Assembly (NCBI GenBank): GCA_028691095.1
Contig: JAQUZZ010000063.1
Span: 1-7,327, forward strand
Direction: 5' to 3'
Length of the DNA stretch: 7,327 nt
From: Alistipes sp.
GTDB lineage: Bacteria > Bacteroidota > Bacteroidia > Bacteroidales > Rikenellaceae
Position numbers and translations under genes: made by a program
In this document: positions 1 through 5,945 of the stretch, piece by piece
How the letters are laid out: each line of letters opens with the position of its first letter
Position numbering within the stretch: position 1 is the stretch's first letter
The notes under the pieces: generated by a model
Told to the model about the DNA's origin: nothing
The model's input: only the letters and a program-made list of their open reading frames with translations
The model's database searches: none

Positions 1-855
1 GAGCATGGCGGCCATCTGGGTGCGCACCAAGGTGGAGATCAGCAGACCCAGCGCAAGGGAGAGCAGAATGTAAAGCAGAGATAGCGCACAGATTCCCCAG
101 AGACTTCCGGCCAAGGGTACGTGCAGGACGAATCGAGAGAGCAGCAGGATCAAGGAGAGGCTCGCGCACGAGAGCAGAAAGTAGGGCACCATCTTCGAGA
201 GGATGAGCGTAAGGGGGCGAACCGGAGAGACCAGCAGCACCTCCATGGTTCCCACCTCCTTTTCGCGCACGATGGAGACGGAGGTCATCATGGCGCAGAT
301 CAGAATCAGGATCAGCCCCAAGATGCCGGGCACGAAGTTGTAGGCACTCTCCATACGGGGATTGTAGAGAAGGTGTAGATTGGGTTGAATGGCGGGTGCT
401 GTGGCAACGTGTACGTAGGATTGGGAGGCGAAATAGCCAGCCACGATTTGTTGGAGATATAGCTGTTCGGCCACGGCCGTATTGGGGTTGGAGGCGTCGA
501 CGGAGAGTTGAGCCGTGGCATCGGCGTGCGCCAGTCGGGCATCGGAATCGGGCGGGAAGCGCAGCACCAGATCGACGGTGCCGTTGCGGAGCAGGCTTTC
601 GGCCTCTACGGCAGTGGCCGCTGGGGCAACCACCGTAAAGTAGGGATTGGCCTCGATTTTGGCGGTGATCTGACGGAGGGTCTCGCTCTGCACGGGAGCA
701 ACGATGGCCAGATTGATTCCCCGAATCTCCACCGAGATAGCGAAGCCGAAGAGCAGGATCTGCACCACGGGCATACCCAAGAGGATCAGCATGGTACGCG
801 GATCGCGGAGGATATGAAGAATCTCTTTGCGGACAAAAGATCGAAATAGAGACAT
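1..855 (-). CDS. ABC-2 type transporter permease (YbhS/YbhR-like), 3' end cut by window edge
   Basis: This is the membrane subunit of the exporter, placed in the inner membrane and driven by the two ATPases encoded upstream. I translated the reverse strand from the ATG at 855; the frame stays open for 285 codons to the window edge. Seen: a short cytoplasmic N-terminus with RKEILHILRDPRT (9-21), a first membrane segment at about 22-42, a large extracytoplasmic domain at about 45-170, then FVPGILGLILILICAMMTS (174-192) as the second membrane segment, followed by the family-typical REKEVGTMEVLLVSP (197-211) and two more hydrophobic segments at about 221-243 and 250-273. Related permeases are about 370 residues, so some 85 are missing. 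It starts 20 bases after the second ATPase stop, so it belongs to the same operon. By analogy with ybhS-ybhR a second permease should follow outside the window. Family assignment is firm; substrate unknown. Confidence 0.93.
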   Translation of the reverse strand, partial: MSLFRSFVRKEILHILRDPRTMLILLGMPVVQILLFGFAISVEIRGINLAIVAPVQSETLRQITAKIEANPYFTVVAPAATAVEAESLLRNGTVDLVLRFPPDSDARLAHADATAQLSVDASNPNTAVAEQLYLQQIVAGYFASQSYVHVATAPAIQPNLHLLYNPRMESAYNFVPGILGLILILICAMMTSVSIVREKEVGTMEVLLVSPVRPLTLILSKMVPYFLLSCASLSLILLLSRFVLHVPLAGSLWGICALSLLYILLSLALGLLISTLVRTQMAAML

Positions 856-875
856 AGCGTGTAACGCAATGGGGG

Positions 876-1622
876 TTAAAAGGAATCGGTTCGTGTGGCA
901 TGACGCGCCAAGGCCTGGAACACATCGTCCATGGAGGTGGCGGCAAATTGTGCTTTCAGGCGTGCGGGGGTATCCAGCGCCTCGATGCGGCCGTCGACCA
1001 TGATGGAGACACGGTCGCAATACTCGGCTTCATCCATATAGTGGGTCGTCACAAAGAGGGTTACTCCACGGTCGGCCGCTTGATAGATCATCTCCCAGAA
1101 CTGACGTCGGGTGACCGGATCGACGCCACCGGTCGGTTCGTCCAGAAAGACGATCTGCGGGCGGTGGAACAGCGCGACGGAGAAGGCAAGCTTCTGTTTC
1201 CAGCCCAGCGGCAGGGCCCGCACCAAGGTGTTGCGTTCGGCCGTGAAGTGGAGTTCGTCGAGCAGCGCATCGGTGCGTGGAGCAATTTCGCGATGGGGAA
1301 CCCCATAGATGCCGGCAAACAGGCGGATGTTCTCCCAGACCTTCAGGTCTTCATAGAGCGAGAAACGCTGACTCATGTAGCCGATCGAGCGTTTGATCTG
1401 TTCGGCCTGGGTGCGAAGGTTGTATCCGGCCACAAGCCCCTCCCCCTCGGTGGGTCGGCTCAGGCCACAGAGGATCCGGATTGCGGTGCTTTTGCCCGCC
1501 CCGTTGGCGCCTAAAAAACCGAAGATCTCACCTCGTGCCACTTGAAAGGTGAGGTGATCCACGGCCGTGAAGGAGCCGAAGCGTTTGGTGAGATTGCGAA
1601 TGTCGAGTGCCAGAGGGGTCAT
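876..1622 (-). CDS. ABC transporter ATP-binding protein, second ATPase (matches C-terminal half of YbhF)
   Basis: A 248-residue cytoplasmic ATPase expected to pair with the neighbouring ATPase and power the ABC-2 permease. Motifs in order: Walker A GANGAGKST (38-46), Q-loop GYMSQRFSLYEDL with Gln85, signature LPLGWKQKL (137-145), Walker B VFLDEPTGGVDP with Asp161 and Glu162, and switch VTTHYMDEAEYCDR with His194. The ABC signature is degenerate (LPLGW instead of LSGGQ), whereas Q-loop, Walker B and His are intact. The C-terminal SMDDVFQALA resembles the end of E. coli YbhF as I recall it. The start at 1622 is chosen because its ATG overlaps the stop of the preceding ATPase as ATGA, indicating translational coupling. 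The frame remains open further upstream to about 2009, but that stretch lies inside the other ATPase gene and encodes no recognisable protein. Confidence 0.95.
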   Translation of the reverse strand: MTPLALDIRNLTKRFGSFTAVDHLTFQVARGEIFGFLGANGAGKSTAIRILCGLSRPTEGEGLVAGYNLRTQAEQIKRSIGYMSQRFSLYEDLKVWENIRLFAGIYGVPHREIAPRTDALLDELHFTAERNTLVRALPLGWKQKLAFSVALFHRPQIVFLDEPTGGVDPVTRRQFWEMIYQAADRGVTLFVTTHYMDEAEYCDRVSIMVDGRIEALDTPARLKAQFAATSMDDVFQALARHATRTDSF

Positions 1623-2521
1623 GATTGGGAGAGTTTCAGGTAACAATCCTCGATGGTGGGTTGTATGGGTTGCAGTTGAAGGTGGTGATACCCTTGAGCT
1701 TCGAGATGGGTACGCAGGGCGTCGATGCGGTCGGCAGCCAAGGTGAAGTGGTGGCTCTCCCCGAAAGCATAACAGCGAAGCACACCCGGGAAACAGCGTA
1801 CCGCATCGAGCAGGGCGTGCATAGGGTCGGCCGTGATGGCATAGAGAGGCTCCCCGAAGTGATCCACAATGCCCTGCGGGGTGTCGGTGTAGAGAATGAC
1901 CCCTTCGCGCAGAAAGGCGATGCGATCGCATCTTCGCGCTTCGTCCATATAGGGGGTGGAGGCGACAATGGTGATTCCTTGCTGGCGCAGTCGCTGTAAA
2001 ATCTGCCAAAACTCCCGTCGCGACACCGGATCGACTCCGGTGGTCGGTTCGTCCAGAATCAGCACGGAGGGGGCATGAATCAGGGCACAGCAGAGAGCCA
2101 GTTTCTGCTTCATCCCTCCGGAGAGCTGAGCCGCGCGACGACGGCGAAAGGGTTCGATCTGCACATAAATATCCTCGATGAGCCTACGATTTTGTGACAG
2201 AGAGGTTCCGAAAACCGAAGCAAAAAACTGAAGATTCTCCTCGACGGTCAGGTCGCCATAGAGCGAAAACCGCCCCGGCATATAGCCCACAATGCGACGA
2301 ATCGCCCGATAGTCGCGCACGGCGTCCAGTCCGTTCAAGGTGACTCGACCCTCATCGGGAATGAGCAGGGTGGTCAGGATCCGAAAAAGCGTGCTCTTCC
2401 CTGCCCCATCGGCTCCGATCACGCCGAAGAGCTCCCCCTGGGGAATCGACAACGTGACATCGCGTAACGCCTGCACCGCACCATAGCAATGAGAGAGGTG
2501 GTGTGTCTCTATGGCATTCAT
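1619..2521 (-). CDS. ABC transporter ATP-binding protein, first ATPase (matches N-terminal half of YbhF)
   Basis: A 300-residue cytoplasmic ATPase of the exporter. Motifs: Walker A GADGAGKST (36-44), Q-loop region GYMPGRFSLYGDLTV where the usual Gln is Gly83, canonical signature LSGGMKQKL (133-141), Walker B VLILDEPTTGVDP with Asp157 and Glu158, and switch region ASTPYMDEARRCDR where the usual His is Pro190. A C-terminal domain of about 85 residues ends in TIEDCYLKLSQS, like the first half of E. coli YbhF. It therefore supplies a good signature motif but has lost Q-loop Gln and switch His, complementary to its partner. It starts 24 bases after the adaptor stop and ends in a 4-base overlap with the second ATPase. 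The GADGAGKS form of Walker A, with Asp in place of Asn/Pro, is also found in the N-half of YbhF. Family assignment is firm. Confidence 0.95.
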   Translation of the reverse strand: MNAIETHHLSHCYGAVQALRDVTLSIPQGELFGVIGADGAGKSTLFRILTTLLIPDEGRVTLNGLDAVRDYRAIRRIVGYMPGRFSLYGDLTVEENLQFFASVFGTSLSQNRRLIEDIYVQIEPFRRRRAAQLSGGMKQKLALCCALIHAPSVLILDEPTTGVDPVSRREFWQILQRLRQQGITIVASTPYMDEARRCDRIAFLREGVILYTDTPQGIVDHFGEPLYAITADPMHALLDAVRCFPGVLRCYAFGESHHFTLAADRIDALRTHLEAQGYHHLQLQPIQPTIEDCYLKLSQS

Positions 2522-2545
2522 AACCGTGTGATTTTCAGATTTCTA

Positions 2546-3439
2546 CTACTTCGTTTCAAAATAGACCTCGCCATAGGTTCCGATTTTCAGATACCCATCG
2601 TTTTCGACCGAGATCTTCAGGGCATACACCAGATCGGCTCGATCGTTGACGGTTTGGATGTTCTTCGGGGTAAATTCGCTTTCGGAAGCGATCCACGTGA
2701 TGCGCCCCGAATAGTTGCGCTGTGCATCGGCTCCAAACTGTGCGACCACCTTGACCGTTTGACCCAACTTCAGGGTGGCAAGCTGCTCTGAGGTGACATA
2801 GGCCCGCAGATAGAGTTGCCGTAGATCCGCAATGCGGAAGAGCGGCTTCCCGACAGCGGCCATCTCACCGGCCTCGGCATACTTGGAGAGCACGGTGCCG
2901 TTGACCGGAGCAAAGATCCGGCATTTGGCCAAGCGATCGTCGGTCTGGGCTACCTGAAGATCAAGCGCCGAACTCTGGGCATTCAGACTGGCGGTGTTGA
3001 GGTGGAGGGTGGAGCTTTGGGCAGATAGTTGCCGTTGCAGCACCCGCAGTGCCGACTGATTGTCGTCCCACTGTTTCTGGGTGGCGGCTCCCGCTGCAAG
3101 GAGTCGCTCGATGCGGCGAAGTTCGGTCTCTTGCTTGGCAATCTGCTCCTGCGTGGCAGCAATCTGCTTGGAAATATCGGGTCGGGAGACCGACACGGAG
3201 GTCATGCTCTTTTGCAGTTGCAATTTGGAGAGGTAGAGTTGCATCGAGTCGATGGCGCCCAAGGCTATGCCGGTGCAAACGCTATCTCCCTCTTCCAGAT
3301 CAAGGGAGAGAATACGTCCGGCAGCTTCGGCCGATACGGTGACTTCGGTGGCCTCAAAGGTTCCGGTGGCATCGAAGGCTTGAGGAGCCGTGCAGGCCGT
3401 AATGAGGGCGGCACAAAGGAGCAATAAAAGCGGTTTCAT
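2546..3439 (-). CDS. HlyD/YbhG-family periplasmic adaptor lipoprotein (membrane fusion protein)
   Basis: A 297-residue periplasmic adaptor that should link the ABC permease to the TolC-type channel encoded just upstream. Seen: a lipoprotein signal MKPLLLLLCAALITAC with the lipobox ending at Cys16; the first lipoyl half-motif (about 24-65, AGRILSLDLEEGDSV); a coiled-coil hairpin at about 70-170 whose tip LLAAGAATQKQWDDN (113-127) is the conserved TolC-contacting region; the second lipoyl half FAPVNGTVLS (176-185); and a beta-barrel part with WIASESEFTPKNIQT then RADLVYALKI (249-276), a signature shared with YbhG. The start at 3439 is preferred over an in-frame ATG at 3463, because the latter overlaps the channel gene by 14 bases and puts eight polar residues before the signal peptide. 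It lies 10 bases after the channel stop. Lipid anchoring differs from E. coli YbhG, which has an uncleaved or Sec-type N-terminus. Confidence 0.93.
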   Translation of the reverse strand: MKPLLLLLCAALITACTAPQAFDATGTFEATEVTVSAEAAGRILSLDLEEGDSVCTGIALGAIDSMQLYLSKLQLQKSMTSVSVSRPDISKQIAATQEQIAKQETELRRIERLLAAGAATQKQWDDNQSALRVLQRQLSAQSSTLHLNTASLNAQSSALDLQVAQTDDRLAKCRIFAPVNGTVLSKYAEAGEMAAVGKPLFRIADLRQLYLRAYVTSEQLATLKLGQTVKVVAQFGADAQRNYSGRITWIASESEFTPKNIQTVNDRADLVYALKISVENDGYLKIGTYGEVYFETK

Positions 3440-3449
3440 GGAGGTAGAG

Positions 3450-4745
3450 TTATTGATTGACACTGAATTTTAGATCATAAATCTGTTTGAGTAGTTCGAT
3501 TCGACGGGTTGCGGCACTCACCCGTGCGGCACTCTCGGCCGTGATCTCACGCAGCAGCTCGGTGGTCTCGATCACCCCGTTCTCCAGTTTGGCCTCGTAG
3601 GCCTTACGCACCGATTCGCGCAGGGCGATGATGCGGGCATCTTGGGCAATTTGCTGCTCCATCTGCTGCACGGCTTGTTGCTGCTGTTGTGTTTGAAGTC
3701 GGAGGTTGAACAGAAAGGTTTCGCGTTGCAAGGCGGTCTCCTGACGCACGTTTTCGAGCTGTTGCAGCCGATTCCGTTTGGTGTAGTAGTTGCCGAAATG
3801 CCACTGCATTTTGATGCCGGCAATATAATTCCAGGTATTGCGTCCCTCTACCATATCTTTGAAGAGGTTGAGTCCCGGATTGCCGTAGAAACCTTGGAAC
3901 GAGGCTCCGATTTGGGGGCGCGTCGAAGCACGTACCCCCTCGGCTTGGGCGGTGATTCGATCCTCCACACGCTGGAAATACTCCAACTCGGGACGACACA
4001 CCTCGGCACTGGGCACCTCACACGGCACAGGGAGGCTGAGCGAGTCGATCGAATGGCCGGTGAAGAGCGAGAGCATCGTTCGGTAGGCTTCCGAGGTCGA
4101 TCGGATGCCGATGTATTGTTGTTGGATGGTCAGCAGCTCGGCCTCCAAAGCCTCAACATCGCAAGCCAAGGCCGTACCGTTGGATTGACAAGCCTTCAGT
4201 CGCGAGAGGTTGCTGCGCAGCAGATTCTGCTTGAGCAGATTCTGTTCGGCTTGAGCCTCGGCCAACAGCGTGCCGAAAAAGAGGGTGTTCACCCGTTCGC
4301 GCAGGGCATAGAGATCGACCGCATTGGCCGCTTGTTGCACGGCACCCTCAGCTTGAGCCAAAAGTCGTTCGGCATGGGAGACGCCACCGTCCCAAATGCG
4401 CTGAGTCACCTCTGCCGTGGCACGATATTGCCCCTTGTCTAATCCTTTGAGGGTGATTCCCATCGCTTCATAGGTGGCGCGCATAGCGTCCGGAAAGGAG
4501 GTGACGTCGGATTGATAGCTTCCTTGGAGGGATAGCGAACCCTGAGGCAGCCACCCCCGAGCCGCATTGGAGAGGGTGTATTGGGTCGTGTGTTCGATCA
4601 GGGCATAACGTTGAATCAAAGGGTAGTTTGCTGTGGCCCACGTATGACACGCCTGGAGGGTGGCCTGAGCTGGAAGCGAAAGGCAACTCCAGAGCATTCC
4701 AAAGAGCAGAAGGGCAACACGGAAACCTCGGATAGTTTGGTTCAT
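3450..4745 (-). CDS. TolC-family outer-membrane efflux channel
   Basis: A 431-residue outer-membrane factor, taken to be the dedicated exit duct of this exporter. It has a Sec signal peptide (1-28, hydrophobic core RVALLLFGMLW, predicted cut after AQA at 26-28). The mature part has the alternating amphipathic helix and strand pattern of the OEP family, with two related halves: the first contains ANYPLIQRYALIEHTTQYT near the N-terminus and QRIWDGG before a long helix, and the second contains RPQIGASFQGFYGNPG followed by a Gln-rich helix (LQTQQQQQAVQQMEQQIAQ) and a final helix ending LLKQIYDLKFSVNQ. Length is normal for Bacteroidota members. The start at 4745 is chosen because the signal peptide begins there; the longer frame to 4919 would run into the repressor gene and adds no plausible leader. 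It is second in the operon, between repressor and adaptor, so it is probably repressed together with the pump. Confidence 0.92.
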   Translation of the reverse strand: MNQTIRGFRVALLLFGMLWSCLSLPAQATLQACHTWATANYPLIQRYALIEHTTQYTLSNAARGWLPQGSLSLQGSYQSDVTSFPDAMRATYEAMGITLKGLDKGQYRATAEVTQRIWDGGVSHAERLLAQAEGAVQQAANAVDLYALRERVNTLFFGTLLAEAQAEQNLLKQNLLRSNLSRLKACQSNGTALACDVEALEAELLTIQQQYIGIRSTSEAYRTMLSLFTGHSIDSLSLPVPCEVPSAEVCRPELEYFQRVEDRITAQAEGVRASTRPQIGASFQGFYGNPGLNLFKDMVEGRNTWNYIAGIKMQWHFGNYYTKRNRLQQLENVRQETALQRETFLFNLRLQTQQQQQAVQQMEQQIAQDARIIALRESVRKAYEAKLENGVIETTELLREITAESAARVSAATRRIELLKQIYDLKFSVNQ

Positions 4746-4763
4746 GATGAGATGGTTTGGTTT

Positions 4764-4803
4764 GTGAAACGGTGAAAAAGCGAAACGGTGAAACGGCGAT
4801 TTG
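4764..4803. repeat. Octamer tandem repeat (consensus GTGAAACG) upstream of the tolC-like gene
   Basis: Five consecutive 8-base units lie head to tail in the 109-base gap between the repressor and channel genes. Units one and four are exactly GTGAAACG; the second ends in an A run, the third changes T to C at position 2, and the fifth (4796-4803) has diverged to GCGATTTG. In the sense of the operon (minus strand) the unit reads CGTTTCAC and the array ends 18 bases before the channel start codon. No TAnnTTTG promoter is visible in this gap, so the repeat probably lies inside the operon mRNA leader of the channel gene. Confidence 0.8.
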
Positions 4804-4854
4804 AATCGATGCGCAATGCAGGCAAAAAGGCTCATCGCGGACAGACATAAAGGA

Positions 4855-5478
4855 TTATGGCAGATTCGGCAGAAGGCGATAGAGGATGACCTGCACATTC
4901 TCGGTACGCCGTGCCGCAAGCAGCGCCTCCCGCGTTCCGTAGACGGGTAGCGTCACGGCCTCTGCAATGGGAAACATAATAAAGAGAAAGACATTCAGCG
5001 ACACCGCATCCAGTAGCAGGTTGAGGGCGCAAATGCGACGAATCTCTCCCCGATCGGCCGCCTCGTCCAAATCCTCTTGAAAGTGTTGCAGAAAGGCGCC
5101 TGTGGCCATGGCGATCGTCTCTCTGAAATTTTGCAATCGTTGCGGATTGGAGATGATTTCGTTGATTACAAAGCGCGGAAGATCGGGATTGGCAGATAGA
5201 AAATCGAAATGCGCTTCAATCCCTCTCTGAATGCGAAGCCGTAGCGACAACTTGGAGTCGAGCATAAACCCCGACACGGAGTGCGCCAGCAGAGCCACCT
5301 TCTGTTCGTACACCTTATTGAAGAGATTCTCCTTCGTGCGAAAGTAGTAGTGGAGCATGGTGTGCGTGACTCCCGCGGCAGCAGCAATGGAGGTGGTTTT
5401 GGCACCCGCAAAGCCCTTGTCGAGAAATTCACGCTCGGCAGCTTGCAGAATGTTTTGTTCGGTATTGGAGGATTCCAT
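4855..5478 (-). CDS. TetR/AcrR-family transcriptional regulator
   Basis: A 207-residue DNA-binding regulator, presumably the local repressor of the exporter operon that it heads. The N-terminal domain fits the TetR fold: NILQAAEREFLDKGFAGAKT (9-28) followed by the helix-turn-helix IAAAAGVTHTMLHYYFRTKENLF (31-53), where AAAAGVT and YYFRTKE are the standard TetR signature positions. The C-terminal ligand and dimerisation domain (about 60-207) includes NPDLPRFVINEI and a hydrophobic helix LLLDAVSLNVFLFIMFPIAEA, which may line a ligand pocket. Position at the head of the operon parallels CecR upstream of ybhGFSR in E. coli. It ends 109 bases before the channel gene with no obvious promoter between, so cotranscription and autoregulation are likely. 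The inducer cannot be inferred. Confidence 0.94.
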   Translation of the reverse strand: MESSNTEQNILQAAEREFLDKGFAGAKTTSIAAAAGVTHTMLHYYFRTKENLFNKVYEQKVALLAHSVSGFMLDSKLSLRLRIQRGIEAHFDFLSANPDLPRFVINEIISNPQRLQNFRETIAMATGAFLQHFQEDLDEAADRGEIRRICALNLLLDAVSLNVFLFIMFPIAEAVTLPVYGTREALLAARRTENVQVILYRLLPNLP

Positions 5479-5573
5479 GCGATGGAGTTTAAAGAAGTTT
5501 AGGGTTATATAGAGCCGATTTACAGGATCTTTATGTCATTACAAATCACTTGTTCTGAATGAATTAGTACAAA

Positions 5574-5581
5574 CAAATCTA
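5574..5581 (-). promoter_or_regulatory. Second candidate -7 element (TAGATTTG) for the repressor operon
   Basis: On the minus strand 5581 to 5574 reads TAGATTTG, matching TAnnTTTG. No TTG stands at the expected -33 distance (the place holds GTG), so this is a weaker candidate than the one upstream. It lies immediately downstream of the palindrome. Confidence 0.35.
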
Positions 5582-5599
5582 TTTAACAATATTGTTTAA
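5582..5599. promoter_or_regulatory. Palindrome, candidate operator for the TetR-type repressor
   Basis: AACAATATTGTT (5585-5596) is a perfect 12-base palindrome. It extends to an 18-base site (5582-5599) with a single mismatched pair (5584/5597). It falls at about +2 to +20 of the transcript predicted from the minus-strand promoter at 5608-5636. That is a usual place for an autoregulating TetR-family repressor to bind. Operator function is inference from position and symmetry; AT-rich palindromes also arise by chance. Confidence 0.5.
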
Positions 5600-5607
5600 C
5601 CACACTG

Positions 5608-5636
5608 CAAATGTAATTATTTTTCGTAAGACGCAA
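5608..5636 (-). promoter_or_regulatory. Predicted Bacteroidota-type promoter for the repressor-exporter operon
   Basis: On the minus strand TTG (5636-5634) is followed after 18 bases by TACATTTG (5615-5608), a full match to the TAnnTTTG -7 element at suitable spacing. Predicted transcription start is near 5600-5603, giving a leader of about 120 bases before the regulator ATG at 5478. The palindrome at 5582-5599 lies directly downstream. Confidence 0.6.
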
Positions 5637-5660
5637 GCGTTCCGTGCAATTTTTTTCAAG

Positions 5661-5817
5661 AAAAAGGGGGACGGCTGAGGGGACGAGGAGAATATTAAGG
5701 ACGAAGGGGGGAGAGACAGGGGGGAGACAGGGGGGAACAGTGAAGGAGGAAGGAAGGAGGGACAAGGGGCGGTGAAGAGAAAAAAGAGAAAAACAAGGAA
5801 GGGAAAAGGAGAAAGGG
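5661..5817. repeat. Long polypurine (G/A) tract with 11-base tandem repeat
   Basis: For about 155 bases the plus strand is almost entirely A and G, with few C or T. It holds G runs of five (5666-5670), four (5679-5682), six (5706-5711), six (5719-5724), six (5730-5735) and four (5766-5769). AGACAGGGGGG is repeated exactly in tandem at 5714-5724 and 5725-5735. GGA/GGAA-type short repeats follow (5744-5761), then A-rich purines. It encodes nothing recognisable on either strand and lies between the divergent promoters of the exporter operon and ftsE. Confidence 0.85.
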
Positions 5818-5893
5818 CATGGCAAAGACCGTAGGCAGGCAAGAGCCCGGCGCCTCCCTCTCTCAGATCGAAGGAAAAAGCCACACAAAAATG

Positions 5894-5923
5894 TTGCGCT
5901 TTGCAAAGGATACGCTATTTTTG
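5894..5923 (+). promoter_or_regulatory. Predicted Bacteroidota-type promoter for ftsE
   Basis: TTG (5894-5896) and TATTTTTG (5916-5923, matching TAnnTTTG) are separated by 19 bases. The predicted start near 5929 leaves a leader of about 17 bases before the ATG at 5946. Confidence 0.6.
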
Positions 5924-5945
5924 TAGATCCAAAACCAAGAGAGAC

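Noticed and set aside
900..1999. Plus-strand open frames (204 codons from 900, 124 codons from 1625) opposite the ATPases
   Set aside because: Antisense to clear ABC ATPase genes with all motifs; no protein-like features of their own.
1623..2009. In-frame upstream extension of the second ATPase, or a programmed -1 frameshift producing a fusion
   Set aside because: The extension translates to Cys/His/Arg-rich sequence unlike any domain, and no slippery heptamer is visible near the end of the first ATPase. The ATGA overlap explains the arrangement.
3642..4442. Open frame of 266 codons on the plus strand opposite the channel gene
   Set aside because: It lies antisense to a well-supported TolC-family gene, has a low-complexity Leu/Gly/His-rich composition and shows no recognisable domain; an expected shadow of the real reading frame.
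4746..4919. Longer start for the TolC-family gene at 4919
   Set aside because: It would overlap the regulator gene, translate the octamer repeat, and place 58 residues before a good signal peptide.
5649..5665. T run, short spacer and A run as a bidirectional terminator
   Set aside because: The stem would be only A-T pairs of about five bases with no GC stem; no gene ends there on either strand.
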